A stretch of DNA of 64,000 nucleotides from Rhea pennata (Eukaryota > Chordata > Aves > Rheiformes > Rheidae). Both the position numbers and the translations under genes were made by a program. Below the pieces are notes generated by a model. That model was not told where the DNA came from. It made no database searches and saw only the letters and a list, made by a program, of their open reading frames with translations. Below, piece by piece: positions 40,901 through 52,750 of this stretch. How positions within the stretch are numbered: position 1 is the stretch's first letter; each line of letters begins with the position of its first letter. The DNA is taken from the NCBI RefSeq assembly GCF_028389875.1, contig NC_084670.1:11503383-11567382 (forward strand). The letters run 5' to 3'.

Positions 40901-42930
40901 GCCAACTGCAAATTGAATTTCTGATGTGATAACACAGTGAATTGTGGAAAAGATCACCCTGGCTCAGCTCCAGCCAGTCTCAGGAGGCAGAAGTGTAGGT
41001 GTTATTTTGATACCAGGTCACGTTTCTCCTGTGATCTCTAAAGTTGTGGGTAGTGGCTGTTGCCTGTCATGGTTGACTTTACACAAGTTAGTTGTGACTC
41101 TGCCCTGCCTGGAAATTTTGCTGTGCCGTTGCGCAGCAAAGGGATGGGAGAGCCTTTGAGGGCAGCACAGGGAGCAGTAAGCTACAAACCGAAGGCTCTG
41201 CTCTGCTCTATTCCTGAATCTCAGGTAGGTATGAGATCAAATTTTAAGCGAGTGACACCCTGAGAAAGGTGCTCATGCCGATGTGCTTAGATGAGGCAGA
41301 GCTGCAAAAGAGAGGTGTCCGTGCGCGGGCAGAGCTGCCAGCAACGTGGGAGGATGAGGAAGGAGAAAGTTGGCACCTTCAGGGTGTGTATGGCTGCAAG
41401 AGGAGCTGGGGATGGGATTAATGCTGTTACAGCTCACTGTAACTGCTCGCTGTACCTCTCCTGATTTTCAGCTTGCTGAATTGTCATAGAATCGCTTCAG
41501 GTTATTAATACGCACATGTAGACTAGCTGTTCATTATTCCACTAATAATTAATAATTAATACCTTGGAGTATTAAAAGTTACAAATAGGTTGACAGGATC
41601 TGAATGTCCCTACCTCATGTAGGATCTAAAATAAAATGAACTAACTATTCTCGGCATTTTTCATTTCTTTTATCTGGTGGGGCTGGGAATTCTGCACACT
41701 CCCATCATGATAAACAGCACCAGAGACTGATGATGCATGAGGCAATTGAAGGTGAAGCAGCAGAAGTTGTCTCCCATGCTACTGCACAAACTGATGACAC
41801 CGAGGGGGCACAGCCCTTTGTGGCGTTCTGCAGCCAGCTTTATGGGGTGACACATGCTGGCCAGGGAGGGAGGGTGTCACTTATTCTTACAGGCCTGGAG
41901 CCACAGCTCTAGTTCCATGATTAGCGCCTCAGGCTTGGTTTGTTAGGGTTAAGTTCCTGCCAGGAGGAAATGATCTTTCAATACCTCCAGGAGACCACCA
42001 ACCAGGGACCCAGAGGTCCTGCTCAGAGCCATCCTGGGGGGAAAAAAGACTTTGGGTGTGGAGCCTGGGTCACACCGCCCACTCGCCTCCCTGGGCAGCT
42101 GGGGCAAAAAGATGCTCTTTTGCTAAGCCCTGACCTCCACGCAGTGGGCTCCAGGCCTGCGGAGGGTCACGCACCTGCAGCCCATGAGATGTCCCCATCT
42201 GTGGCAGGGCCTTGGGAAGCTGCTTTTCCTGCTGTAGCAATCCCATACGTAATCATAGCCCCTGCCCAGGGACAGGGGCACACCAGTAAGGCAGAGCTGG
42301 GCAGGACCAGCACTGTCAGCCCACAGAGCAGGGAGGATTGCCCAGCTGTCCTGGTTGATGGGAGAGACTTGCTGTGCTTGGGAAGACCCCGTTCAATAAC
42401 CCTGCAGGGGGGACAGCCCAGCTCCCTGGGGCACTGTCAGCTCGCTCTCTGCACTGTACCTTTGCAAGTAGGGATGGGCCTGGACTATGACCTGCCGTGA
42501 GAGCAGGCAGGCGCCAGAAGGGTGCTTGGACCTTTGAGCTCAGCCAGGCTGGTTGTTTGCTGCTCCTGCTCCCTACACGCTGCTCTCTGTGCTTGACCCA
42601 GAGAAATGCAAATATTGCAGGGTGGAGCTCAGCCGGACTCTGCCACCGCCTCGCAACGGTATGTGACGGGCAGCTGTGACACGATGCACTGCTTGGGTGC
42701 TGCTGGGATGCCACGGCTGCATGGGTTAAAGCTGCCTCTGGGCAGGGAGGCCGGTCCTCCTCCCTGACGGGCATGCTCGGAGCCTCCCCAGCCCACAGCA
42801 CTGTGCCTGGGGCAGGAATAGGCCTCTGGGCAGCCCAGGCCCAGCTTTCCCACAGCAGCATGCCAGCCCCTAGGCCCCCCCGCCCCGTTCCCTTCTCTTC
42901 CTTATCCTGTGCCTAGGGGGTGCCCTGAGC
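37920..42930. other. Spacer between the two HECTD3 genes
   Basis: About 5 kb with no recognised exon on either strand. It contains a CR1-like fragment near 40105-40205 and an AT-rich patch at 41500-41660. Open frames such as 41940-42500 (+) show no family resemblance. No leftover piece of UROD or of HECTD3 was recognised here, so the duplicated unit appears to have been HECTD3 alone or its flanks have decayed. Confidence 0.6.
40105..40205 (+). mobile_element. CR1-like LINE fragment, very decayed
   Basis: Contains TTGGAGATGCTCAAAACTTGG, then GAACAACTTGATCTGAC, which resembles the stretch near the 3' end of avian and reptilian CR1 (a 'ggagatattcaaaac' block followed by a 'ggcaacctgctct'-like block). 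The call is from memory of the consensus and is weak. Confidence 0.4.
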
Positions 42931-43175
42931 CCACGGTGGCCGCTTTGCCGAGCCCCGGTGGTGCCGAGCTCCCCCTCTGCTCGTAGGGGTGCAGGCAGGG
43001 ACGGGAGGGTCGGGGGCTGCTGCGGCCGGGCAACCCCCGCCCCGGGGCGGGCACGGGAGCTCCGGGCCGGGCGCGGCGGGAGGCGGAGCCGGGGGCGGTG
43101 GCACCGCCGGGGGCGCAGCGGAGCGGAGCGGCGGCGGCGGCGGCGGCGGCGGCACCGGGCCGGCGCGGGAGCGCG
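42930..43175 (+). promoter_or_regulatory. CpG-rich putative promoter of HECTD3-like gene
   Basis: CpG-rich sequence just upstream of the second HECTD3 start codon, with GC boxes (CCCCGCCCCGGGGCGGGC at about 43038-43055, GGGGGCGG at 43091-43098) and a CGG run at 43130-43153. No TATA box and no YY1-type GCCGCCATCTT site were seen, unlike the promoter of copy 1. There is no divergent gene on its other side. Start sites are unknown. Confidence 0.55.
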
Positions 43176-46100
43176 ATGCGCGCGGGCGGGGAGGCGCCGC
43201 ACCAGGTGCTGGGCCGGCTGCGGTTCCTGCTGCAGTGCAGCGAGTGCTTCCGCCGCGCCCGGGCGCTGCCCGCCGCGCTCTGCTACGTGCCGCGGGAGGT
43301 GCAGTACAAGATCTGCAAGGACCCCGCGGCCGCCGCCGCCGCGGCCGCCGCCCGCAGCCTGCTCAGCGTCTGGGACAGCCCGGGGCCGGCGCGGGGCGGC
43401 AAGCGGGCGGCGCGGGCCACCATCGAGGTGCGGAAGGGCGGCTGCCTCCGCGCCACCGGCGAGGAGTACTGCAACGGCGCCGGGCTCTGGGTGAAGCTCA
43501 GCAAGGTAACGGCACCGGCACCGGCACCGGCACCGGCACCGGCGGGGCCCCGCCGCCCCCCATCGCCGCACCCGCCGCTCGTGCGGATCCGCGCAGGCTG
43601 CGCGGCTCCCGCGGCTCGCGCTGTCACCCCGCTCTAAAGAGCCGCCCAAAGCCTTTGCCCCGGCCGAGCGGGGCCCGGGCTCGTGACCGGCGGTGCGGGA
43701 GGGCGACGCCGAGCAGCAGAGCAGCGCAAGGGGCTCCTGCGGGGCACAGCGCGGCTGGGCGAGCGGGAGCGAGGGATAGGTTTTACTGGGGAAGGAGGGA
43801 GCTGGGTTGCTTAGAGGCACACGAGGTGGATTCGTCCTCTGTTGCTTCTTCAGGTCTTACTGTTTCCCAGAAGTTGAACCTGGCTGTTCTGGGCTGGGTG
43901 ACATCTGGGTGTCGCTACACAGTTGTCACATTTCCTCAGGACCTTGAAATCAGTGGTCCCAGGACCCTTTTGTGTCACGAAGGGGCTCAGCTTGCTAATA
44001 ATCTTCCTGCAGCACCCAAGAGGGACAAGCCCCAGGGATGCTGCAGGGAGCTGGTTTGGGGTCCAGACAGTTGTGACAAGTCCGGATGTGATTTCAGGAG
44101 CAGCTAGAAGAGCACAAGGGCTGCCATGACCTGGAAGAGGGCTGGCTCCTGGCACAGAGATTTGGAGAGGGAGGAGATAAGCTGGTCCCAGTTGAGTCTG
44201 TGGAGAGGATCCAATGGCAGCAGCAAATGTTCGGGGTTGATTATAAACCTGCGGTCAGGTAGGGCCCGAATGCGCTGCCTGGCACTCCCAGCCAGGGGAC
44301 AGCGATGTGTGTGTTGCTGAGTTGCGTGTGACTGATGCCCTACAGAGGACATGTGGCCCAGCTCTCCCAACTCTTTTGGGCATGCCGAGCACAGCCCCAC
44401 TGACCCCCTTTGGCACAGGTGAGACAAATGTCCCTGCCAAAGAACCTATGTGCAGGATGGTGCCACCTCTTAGGCTACCTGTGCTTGCTTCTGGCAGTGC
44501 CTATGGAAGAGAGACATCAGGGTGGTTCAGCACCACTCAGATTTGGGCTGAGCATCTGGCACCTGGATGCTGCACCCCCTGGCCCTGTACTGCTGCTGCC
44601 TTAAAGGCTAAGTTGGCAATTGCTGGGGCATGCTGAGCTCTGACCCATCTTTTCACCTACATAATTCCTCTGCCGGGGCTGTTCCAGCTGGGAGCAAGTG
44701 GTGGATCTGACATACTCCATGCGGCTCGGAGGGAAACCCAGGCTTGTGGAGCAGGATGAGGCTGCAGTGCAGAAGTTTCGGTACGAGCCCATCTCCTGGA
44801 GCAGTCCTGCGGCAGGGTGGGGGTCTGGAGCGGGGGCTGGTCGCCATTTGATGAAGACAGCCTTTGCTCCACGTGCCAACGGGTCACTTGCGTTGCACTA
44901 TTTCCACTGGGCCGGGGCGGCCATAAATTCTACTGGGCCAGGGTGGCCATAAATACCCAGTGCGGTGGCAGCAATACAGCTGTGTCCCGATTTGGTGACT
45001 GTGGGATGCTGGGGCCTTCCCGATAGGGGGGTGCCCAGATCATCTAGGGCTAATGGACAGGCTGGGAGCTGGCTGGCAGGTCTGGGGTGCAGATTGGTCG
45101 CCCTTGGCCCATTAACCCTGAGCCTGCCTGCAGGTCCCTGCCACCGTCCTGGAGCTATGAGTGTGACACGGAGCTGGCGCGCTTCCTCTATGATCGCAGA
45201 GAGAGGGAGCTGGAGAGACTTGACTGCATCAAGGAACACATCAACAGCCTCGAGGTTTCCTCGGTGCGTAATAGGGCTGGACCAGCCTGCGCAGGAGAAG
45301 GAGCAAGCTGGGCTGGGCAACTCTGGGAAGCCCCAGAAATGGGAGGAGTAATGACTTTACTAAACTTCCTCCTCACAAGGGGAGGAGGGAACTGGAAGGC
45401 CTCCAGGCATCAGCTCTCCTCTGCCCTTGGGTAGGGAAGAGGCTTTGTTCATGGCACATCTCCTGGTCTCTGGGGGGGGGGGGGGAGCTGGAGGTATCAT
45501 GGTATGCCTGGCATGTGCTGGCAAAAATTAGCATGAGTTGCAGCACATGGCACACATGAGTCTCATCGCAGCTCAGAGAAGGTGTAGCCGGTGGTACCTG
45601 GTGCCTCCATGAGGAACAGGGGCTGGGGTTTTAACAAAGCTGGTGTGAGTTGGGCAAAACCCTACTGCATCTCATTGGCACTCTCCAACCCCCGAGGGGT
45701 TGGTGGCCACGTCCAGCTTGCTCTGTACAGGAATTGCCGTTCACTAGCAGCCCAGCAGATGCAAGGACTGGCCTGGTCTGACCTCCTCTGGCCTCCTGGA
45801 ATCCCTCCTGGAGGTGGCCCCAGCATGCGCAAGGATGCTCACCCTGCCTCCTTCTGCCCACTGCGCTCTTCCAGGAGGTCTTCAATGCATCCCATCTGAC
45901 GGACGGACGGACAGACACCTTCTGGGAGAGTGATGGGCCCCTGGGGGAGCAGTGGGTGCGGCTCAACATGAAGAAAGGCTCCGTTGTCAAGTGAGACCTA
46001 TGGGTATCCTGTATCTGGCAGGGGTTGTGCTGGAGATGAACAGGGTCTGAGGCCCTTGTTTGCCTTGACTACAGCTCTTTACTTGGGCTCTCTTGGCCAC

Positions 46101-49100
46101 AACCTGGGGCTCAAGGTAGAAGTGGGGGACAGTTGTGTTCCAGGAGGGAGTCTGGTGTGCACAGCCCTGCTGGCAGCTCAGGGGGCATCTCCCAGGTATC
46201 TCCATGCCCAGGAGGCTCAGGACAAAGTTTCTTCTCACTCTTCTCATCTCCAGGAAGCTGTGGCTGGTGCTAGCGTCGCAGGTCACATCCTTCATACCCA
46301 GACGGGTGGCCGTGTATGGTGGGGAACTGAACAGGCTGCATCATCTGCGAAGTGTCTTAATCAGCGAGTGAGTAACAAGAGAGAAGCATCATTGATCCAG
46401 CTTTGACCAAACTCCTAAACTGTACCTGTGTCCAGTGTGGAGGTTTAAGGGAAGTGCTAAGGTAGATCCTGAGCGATCCATCCCTGACATGGGCTCTCAG
46501 CGGGTCTGGGCTCCCTGAGCTGGAGGTTGTATCAGTTGCTGCAAGCGTGATGGACACCCATCCTCTGCACGCTAACCAAGTGCCTTCAACTGTACTTCTG
46601 GTCTGCAAGCTATTTTGTGGCTGCTGGCTGGTGACTTTGGGGGTTCTTCTCCCTCCTTGTTTGTGGGAGCACATACGACTGTCGTTTCTTCTCCGGGCAT
46701 CTCTCTCCACGCTAGAACTAGAGTTCTGGTGCACTTTACCTCCCTCTTTGCTGCACTGTCCCAGGCCGTCTTGGAGCTCTGCAATGCTCTCTTTGAGGCA
46801 GGCACCCAGCCTGCACACACCGCTGTGCACCTGGGGTTTACACAGGGAACTGAAGACCTCCTCTTTGCCCAAAACTGGCCTGCTTGCCCTTTTGCTTGAG
46901 CAGTGAGATTTGTCTTTGAAGAAACATCTGCGAGACCGCTGAGGTCTCTTTTCTGGTTCTTCTCTGGAAGTGACTTCTGCCTTCTTCAGGATGTCTCTGT
47001 TCTTCTGTGCTTCTCCGTTTGCTGCTCTCCTGCTAAAGCCCTCGGTGAGCAGAAAGGCTCATGCGGTGGGGGGCTCAGAGAGTGTTGCAGAGCCCTACTC
47101 TGGGATTTGCTGCTCACTTGCTGCTTAGCTGTGGTCATGTTGCAGAAATACCTTTCCCTCCCCTTCCTGCAGCCCCAGTGGTTTTGGGTAGCCAGGGTGG
47201 AGGCAGGGTGCAGCAGCCTTGGTGGCAGTGCAGAGATGGGAGCAGGCAGAAGGGCAGCATGGCCTGAAGCACGGATGCTGCTGGTGGGAGCCTGTGGATG
47301 CCACTGAGTCTGCTCAGGGCTGTGAGGAGCATCCCTGCCATCTTCCTTTGCCCAGGCGCCCTGCAGCTGGCCCGCTCAGCAGGCTGAGCCATGCGGCTGG
47401 GACAGACGTAGGTGCCACTGTGGATCCAGGAGCATCATCTCGCCTCTAGGGGCGAAAAAGAGGCTCTGTCATCTCCTCTGTGCTATGTGTGCAGGAGCAG
47501 CTTCCATGACGTGTGCATTCTCCGTGACATGAAAACCTACCTGCCGGTCCTGGAGATCCGCTTTCTGGAGTGCCGGGGTGAGCTCGTACGACCAGACCTG
47601 GGGCTGCCAGCCCAGCAGAATCCATGCACCTGTGAGGGCTGCAAGAGGTTTTTGTGGCTTTTCCTGTTCTGCTGGCTGCTGCTTTGGTTCCTTGGGAGAA
47701 GGTCTGGGGATGAGCTCCATTTGGGATGCTGCAAGGCAAAGCTGGAGGTGGCCCCCTGTCCCCTATTGAAACAACCTTCATCCAAGCTGTGCTGGCTGCA
47801 GGTCTGCACCGACATCTTTGTCCTTTCTTGGCAGAGGGCGGGTGCAACGTTCGCCTGCAAGGGATTAAGATCAAGTCCGTCTGGGAGTGGGACATGGTCC
47901 TCAATGCGGACATGTTCCAGCCGGCCAGGCTGGTGCGGTATCCCCTCCTGGAAAGGGTGGAAGCAGACACGTTGTACCGGCGGGCTGTGCTCATTCAGAG
48001 GTACATCATGGGAATGGTTCCTTGCCTGCAGCAAGCCTGGGGCCTGAGGGAGGACCATGCCTGGCCTCTAGCAGGGAATTGCATATGTCTTTCTTGAAGT
48101 CTGCTATCCCCTTTGCCAGCTGGGGCCAGCACGGACCCCACAGCGAGCTCCTTTGCAGCAAGCCAGTCACACCACTGCAGCATGGGCCACATGCTGGAGC
48201 TGCTCTTGATTGCACTTTTTCTTTGGGAGGGGTCCAGATAAAGCACTTGGACAGAGGCTGCTCCTTGGGCACTCCCCATCGCCAGGCCAGGGCCCTTCCA
48301 TGACCTGGAGGGGACCCACGTGTGGCGAGCTTGTGCCCTGGGCCCTGCACTGTGCCAACGCAGGGTGAGGTTCTGCGTATCCCCCAGCCCCATTGCATCC
48401 CCACGCTGCTCCTCTCCGGTCTCCAGGTTCGTCACCCTCCTGGACAGTGTCCTGCATTATCTGATCCCCATCTCGGACCAGAGCATCGGTACCTTCAGCA
48501 TGCTCAGGGTGAGTGTTTGTGGGGCTCTCACCACCTGCTAGCTGGGGATGGCACTGTCAACATGTGCGGCCAGGAGCGTGGCCCCTAACCAGCCCTGCCT
48601 GTCCCTTGGTAGAGCATCAAGCCGTTCCTGCTGCTGTCCAAGCATTGCACAGCCCTCATTGCCCAGTGCCTGCAGGCCTCGCAGAGCCCCGCACCACAAA
48701 CCTCACCAAAGCTGTACCTCAACCGGTACCTGGCCCGGGAGCACCGCGCCAACCCTGCGCTTGACCCCCGCTGCAAGAACGCTGTCTTCACCCAGGTACC
48801 CTCAGCTTGGCTGAGGCGGGCTGCGCACTGTGCGAGGGCACTGGGCAGGGGATGTGTTTGCTGTTTGAGCCATCACTGAGCCTTGCTGCAGCTTGGTCCC
48901 CTTTCCGCTTTGTGCTCCTCTCTAGGTGTATGAAGGCCTCAGAGCTTCAGGCAAGACTGAGCAGCCCATGGATTATAGGTAGGGGCCATGCTGGGATTTC
49001 AAGTCTATGTTTGCGGGGTGTCACTGCCCCGAGTGGGATGTGGGTGCAGGGAGATGCTTGATGCTGCCAACCCCGGGCATCTTCTGCCTGGCTCGGAGGA

Positions 49101-52100
49101 TGCCTGTACATGGGGCTGCCGCTTCCCCACAGGTGGCCCCTGAGCTACAGCCAGTGGTGGGAGTGCGAGTTCATCACAGAGGGCATCGTGGACAACGGTG
49201 AGAGCCCCCTGCTCATCCCGAGGGCTCTTCCAAGGGCACTGGCTCTCCTGCACCTGGTGGAGACCAGACAGAAGCTTGCGGGTGTCACCTGGTGCTGCAG
49301 GGTGCCTACACGGTCCCTGGTGCCTTCTGGGTGGTAGCCCTGCTCTGCGCTGTGGTGGGGACCCTGCATCTGCCCTAACCCTCCACAGCACTGCCACTGC
49401 CCCCCAGCAGGGCAGTCCTGGGACTGCCGGCTGGGCCAGCCCTGGGCTGTGTGTCCAGCTCAGCCCCCCACGCTAACCAGCTGCTCTTCACGTTGCAGGT
49501 GGAGGCTTTCGGGACAGCCTGGCCGATGTGTCGGAGGAGCTGTGTCCCAGCTCGAGCGACGTCGCCGTGCCCCTACCCTTCTTTGTGCGCACATCCAACC
49601 AGGTGCAGCAGGGTAGCACCTGGCATCTGCCTGTCCCAGCCTCAGGGCACCCAAACCTGTTGGTGTTTCTCAGGCCTGCAGCAGCTGGTGCAGTTGAATT
49701 TAGGCTTGGAGAGGTCCTTCAGGCTGGGCTCTCCCTTTTGCAGGGAGCCTTGGGATATGCTCTGGGAAGAAAATTCATCAGAGACTGGTACTGCCTGTGG
49801 GCTTGTCCCTGAGTTGCAATATTTTGGGGCTTTAGTCCTATCCTAATGCTTGCAGGGCTGTCAGTCAGGCTGCTGTTCATGCACCCATCTGATGGAGATC
49901 TCCTGGATGGGTGTAAAAGGGGCAGGAAAGGCAGGCAAGGGGATGGAGTGGGAAGGTCTAAGGGGGAGACTGTGCTAGGCTCGTCCTGGCTGCCTGTGTT
50001 GTGTCTCTGTCTGCAGGTCCTAATCACCTCTCTCCTGCAGGGTAACGGTGCTGATGACACCAGGGACATGTATGTCCCCAACCCCTCCTGCAGGGACTTC
50101 CCCAAGTATGAGTGGATTGGGCAGCTCATGGGAGCAACTTTAAGGGGCAAGGAGTTTCTGGTGAGCCCTGGCAAGGGGGTCTGGTGAGGGTCAGACCTGC
50201 CCCGGATGTTGCAGCCCAGGGGTATTGATCCTCCTGCTGCCACATCCCAACTGGAAGTGTTGCCTGGGGAGAAGACTATGTCATCGGCCAGTGCACCCTG
50301 AAGGAGATGCATGAGAAGGACGTGTGTCTCCACTCCCTCCTGCAGGTCCTGTCTCTGCCAGGCTTGGTGTGGAAACAGCTGGCAGGGGAGGAGGTCAGCT
50401 GGAGCAAGGACTTTGCTGCTGTGGACTCGGAGCTGGTGAGTAGGGATGAGGGCCAGAGCTGGCTGTACGTGCCTGTGGCCTGCTGGTTGCTCTGCAATGA
50501 TAGCTTTTACTTGTTTTCGTTCCAGGTGAAGCTCCTGGAGGTGCTGCAGGCAGTTGACAGGGAGGCCTTTGACTTCATGTTCGGCAGAGAGCTGACCTAC
50601 ACGACGGTGCTAAGTGACCAGCGCGTGATGGAGCTGATCCCCAATGGCAGCAGCACTGTGGTACGCTACGAGGACCGTGAGGAGTTCATTCGCCTGGTGC
50701 AGAAGGCTCGGCTGGAGGAGAGCAAGGAACAGGTAACACTGCCTCCTATGGCTGGCTGGGCTGCAAGGTGGACCTTGCCCCATATGACAGGCTCTCCTGG
50801 TACCTTCATAGTCAGCAGTTGGCCTGGACCCTAGCCGTGGTGTTGGTGGCTGCAGAAACATGTCCCTGGTACCAGTTCCAGCTGGGCAGTCCCTTTGTGC
50901 ATCCTGTGCATGGGCTGACTCCAAGCCCCAGGGCTGATTCTTGGCTCTACCATGAGCCGTGGGCCTTCTCTGGGGTCCCTTAGTGCCTTGCTTCAGTGCT
51001 CTGACCAGCTGCCCCAGGCTCAGACTCACTGCAGCAACGTGGGACCCCTTCTGTGCTCCCCTAGATTGCAGCCATGCGAGCTGGGCTGCTCCGCGTGGTG
51101 CCCCAGGCTGTGCTGGACCTCCTGACCTGGCAGCAGCTGGAGAGGAAGATCTGCGGGGAGCCCGAGATCACAGTGGCCGAGCTGAGGAGGTTCAGTAAGT
51201 GCCAGGGCAGGCTGATGCTGCTCTCTGCTCTGACTGGTGTCTGCAAACCAGGACCCTGCATTTCTTTGCCTGGTTTTGGACAAGGTGCCAGTCTTGCTCA
51301 GGAGTGCCAGGGGCTCCTGGGATCTCACTAAGCAGCCCAAACCTTTCCAAGCAAGCCAAGGGTAACCCTCACTCCTTCCACGTGCATCTGCAGCCCCCGG
51401 CTGCAGAGGAACCCAGGCCATGTTCTGCAAAGAGGGTCTTGGTGGAGGACCGTGGCTGGGGGAGCCAAGGCAGCAGGCAAGGGGAGCTAAAGCCTGCCTG
51501 GCCTCGGGTAGGAGGTGGCCCTGTCTTCTCCAGGAGCAGTGCCCTGGGGCTGCGTGCTCAGCCGGGTGCTGGCAGGTGTCAGATGTTCAGAGTGTGCAGG
51601 GCAGAGGGAGAGCAGCCCGGCCCACGTCCCGAGGGTCCCTTCCTCCCCCACCTCCACTGCCGGGACTCGCGGAGGGGCTGGACGCATCCCGTGTTCACTT
51701 TCCCTTGCTGGGAGTCGCTAACAAAGCTTTGGGGCATTCCTTGTCGCAGTGACGTTTGAGGACTTTCCTCAGGACGACTCCCGTGTCCAGATGTTTTTGG
51801 AGGCGCTCAACAACTTCACCAGGGGTGAGTGACCCCCCAGGCCTTTACTCACTCTGTGTGTGCACCGCCGTGGGGGGGGTGGTGGGTCCAGTAGGATGGA
51901 GTACCACTGCCCTGAGCCCCTGGGAGACTCATCAGAGCCCCTGGGATTCCCTAGGAAGCCGTCCCCGGGACACTGAGACCATGCCGTAGCTGTGCTGTGC
52001 GCTCCTGGGACGCTGCTGCAAGGGCAGTCCCTGCTGCGGTGGCGGGTGGCCGGGGACCCCGCTGGCAGGTTGGGCGTGGAGCTTGCTGGCCCCATCAGGC

Positions 52101-52570
52101 TCTTTTGCCAAGACCTGAGCCCTCTTCTTCCTTTCAGAGGATCTCAGCCGCTTCCTCAAGTTTGTCACTGGCCGGAGCCGCCTCCCGGTTCAGATCACCG
52201 TCTACCCGGACAGGACAAAGTGAGTCTGTCCTGCGCTGGCCTGGGCATCTCAGGGCTCTGCCAGGGACTGGGGCCAAACTGGTTTCTTCTTTCTCCAAAG
52301 CTCCGAAGCAGTGGACCTGATGCCAGAGGCCTCCACCTGCTCCTGCACCTTCTTCTTGCCCACGTACTCCTCGTGAGTGGAACTGGGCTCAGGGCGGGGG
52401 CCACTCGCCCTCCCCGGGGCTGGCACGGGGGTCCCGTCCCCCTCTCGGTGCCCATCGCGGCTGTGCCCCAACCTCTCCTTTCCAGGGCCAAGGCCTGCGA
52501 GGAGCTGCTGCGTTACGCCGTCTACAACTGCGTGTCCATCGACACGGACAAGAACATCTGGGACGAGTGA
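43176..52570 (+). CDS. HECTD3-like tandem paralogue, complete (copy 2)
   Basis: Second HECT E3 ligase gene, head to tail with HECTD3. Exons: 43176-43505, 44098-44258, 44688-44780, 45134-45263, 45875-45990, 46254-46367, 47495-47577, 47835-48000, 48427-48508, 48613-48795, 48926-48978, 49133-49197, 49499-49602, 50041-50160, 50346-50435, 50526-50732, 51065-51194, 51750-51824, 52138-52219, 52301-52372, 52486-52570. Sum 2541 bases, 846 residues; every exon has the same length and phase as in copy 1 except exon 4, six bases shorter. All junctions are AG/GT and the frame is open throughout. Exon 1 is identical to copy 1; the rest is diverged (37 of 53 residues shared in exon 2, 55 of 69 in exon 16). 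The DOC region differs most but keeps [21 protein letters not shown] and [10 protein letters not shown]. Catalytic Cys808 is at 52338-52340 in [11 protein letters not shown], with an extra cysteine two residues on. It looks like an intact gene; its substrates are unknown. Confidence 0.93.
43518..43544. repeat. Hexanucleotide repeat (GGCACC)n in intron 1 of HECTD3-like
   Basis: About five tandem GGCACC-type units just after the exon 1 donor. The matching place in HECTD3 (26585-26600) has about two units. This 18-base difference is the only change found inside the otherwise identical block shared by the two genes. Confidence 0.8.
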
Positions 52571-52649
52571 GAGCCCCGGGGGGCCCGCCGGCACCGGGAG
52601 CTGCTCTGCCGGCCAAGAGGAGCCGTCTGCCCCCGGGGACACCGGCCTC

Positions 52650-52655
52650 AATAAA
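52650..52655 (+). promoter_or_regulatory. HECTD3-like poly(A) signal
   Basis: AATAAA 79 bases after the stop of the HECTD3-like gene, in the same relative place as in copy 1. Its presence supports a gene that is still expressed. Confidence 0.75.
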
Positions 52656-52689
52656 ACTGCAGGTCGGAGGCCCCGTTACCTCCATCCAG

Positions 52690-52719
52690 CCACGGATCGC
52701 GTTCGAGTCCGTGGTTTTT
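52690..52719 (+). other. Perfect 7-bp hairpin followed by T5
   Basis: CCACGGA (52690-52696) pairs with TCCGTGG (52708-52714) around an 11-base loop that includes GTTCGAGTCC, and TTTTT follows at once. It lies 35 bases after the HECTD3-like poly(A) signal. The loop resembles a tRNA T-arm (B box), but no A box or acceptor stem was found. Function unknown. Confidence 0.5.
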
Positions 52720-52740
52720 GAGGGCCGGGCTTGGAGCACG

Positions 52741-52750
52741 TTTATTTATT
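52741..52750 (-). promoter_or_regulatory. Possible minus-strand poly(A) signal
   Basis: On the minus strand this reads AATAAATAAA, two overlapping AATAAA signals. If used it would end a minus-strand transcript coming from the CpG-rich spacer at 52800-54600. No such gene was recognised, so this may be chance. Confidence 0.3.

Noticed and set aside
41940-42500. 186-codon plus-strand open frame in the spacer between HECTD3 copies
   Set aside because: No family resemblance, no repeat of the frame in the surrounding sequence, and composition like the spacer.
43098-43175. N-terminal extension of the HECTD3-like protein
   Set aside because: The upstream frame is open but begins at GTG, not ATG, and would add an alanine run from the CGG repeat. 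The ATG at 43176 matches copy 1.
42870-43820. 316-codon minus-strand open frame over HECTD3-like exon 1
   Set aside because: Antisense shadow of a GC-rich exon; the same peptide appears antisense to copy 1 because exon 1 is identical.
43176-52570. HECTD3-like gene as a pseudogene
   Set aside because: All 21 exons have sound splice sites, the frame is open over 846 residues, and the catalytic cysteine, C-terminus and poly(A) signal remain.
52690-52714. tRNA gene
   Set aside because: Only a T-arm-like loop is present; there is no A box, anticodon arm or acceptor stem.
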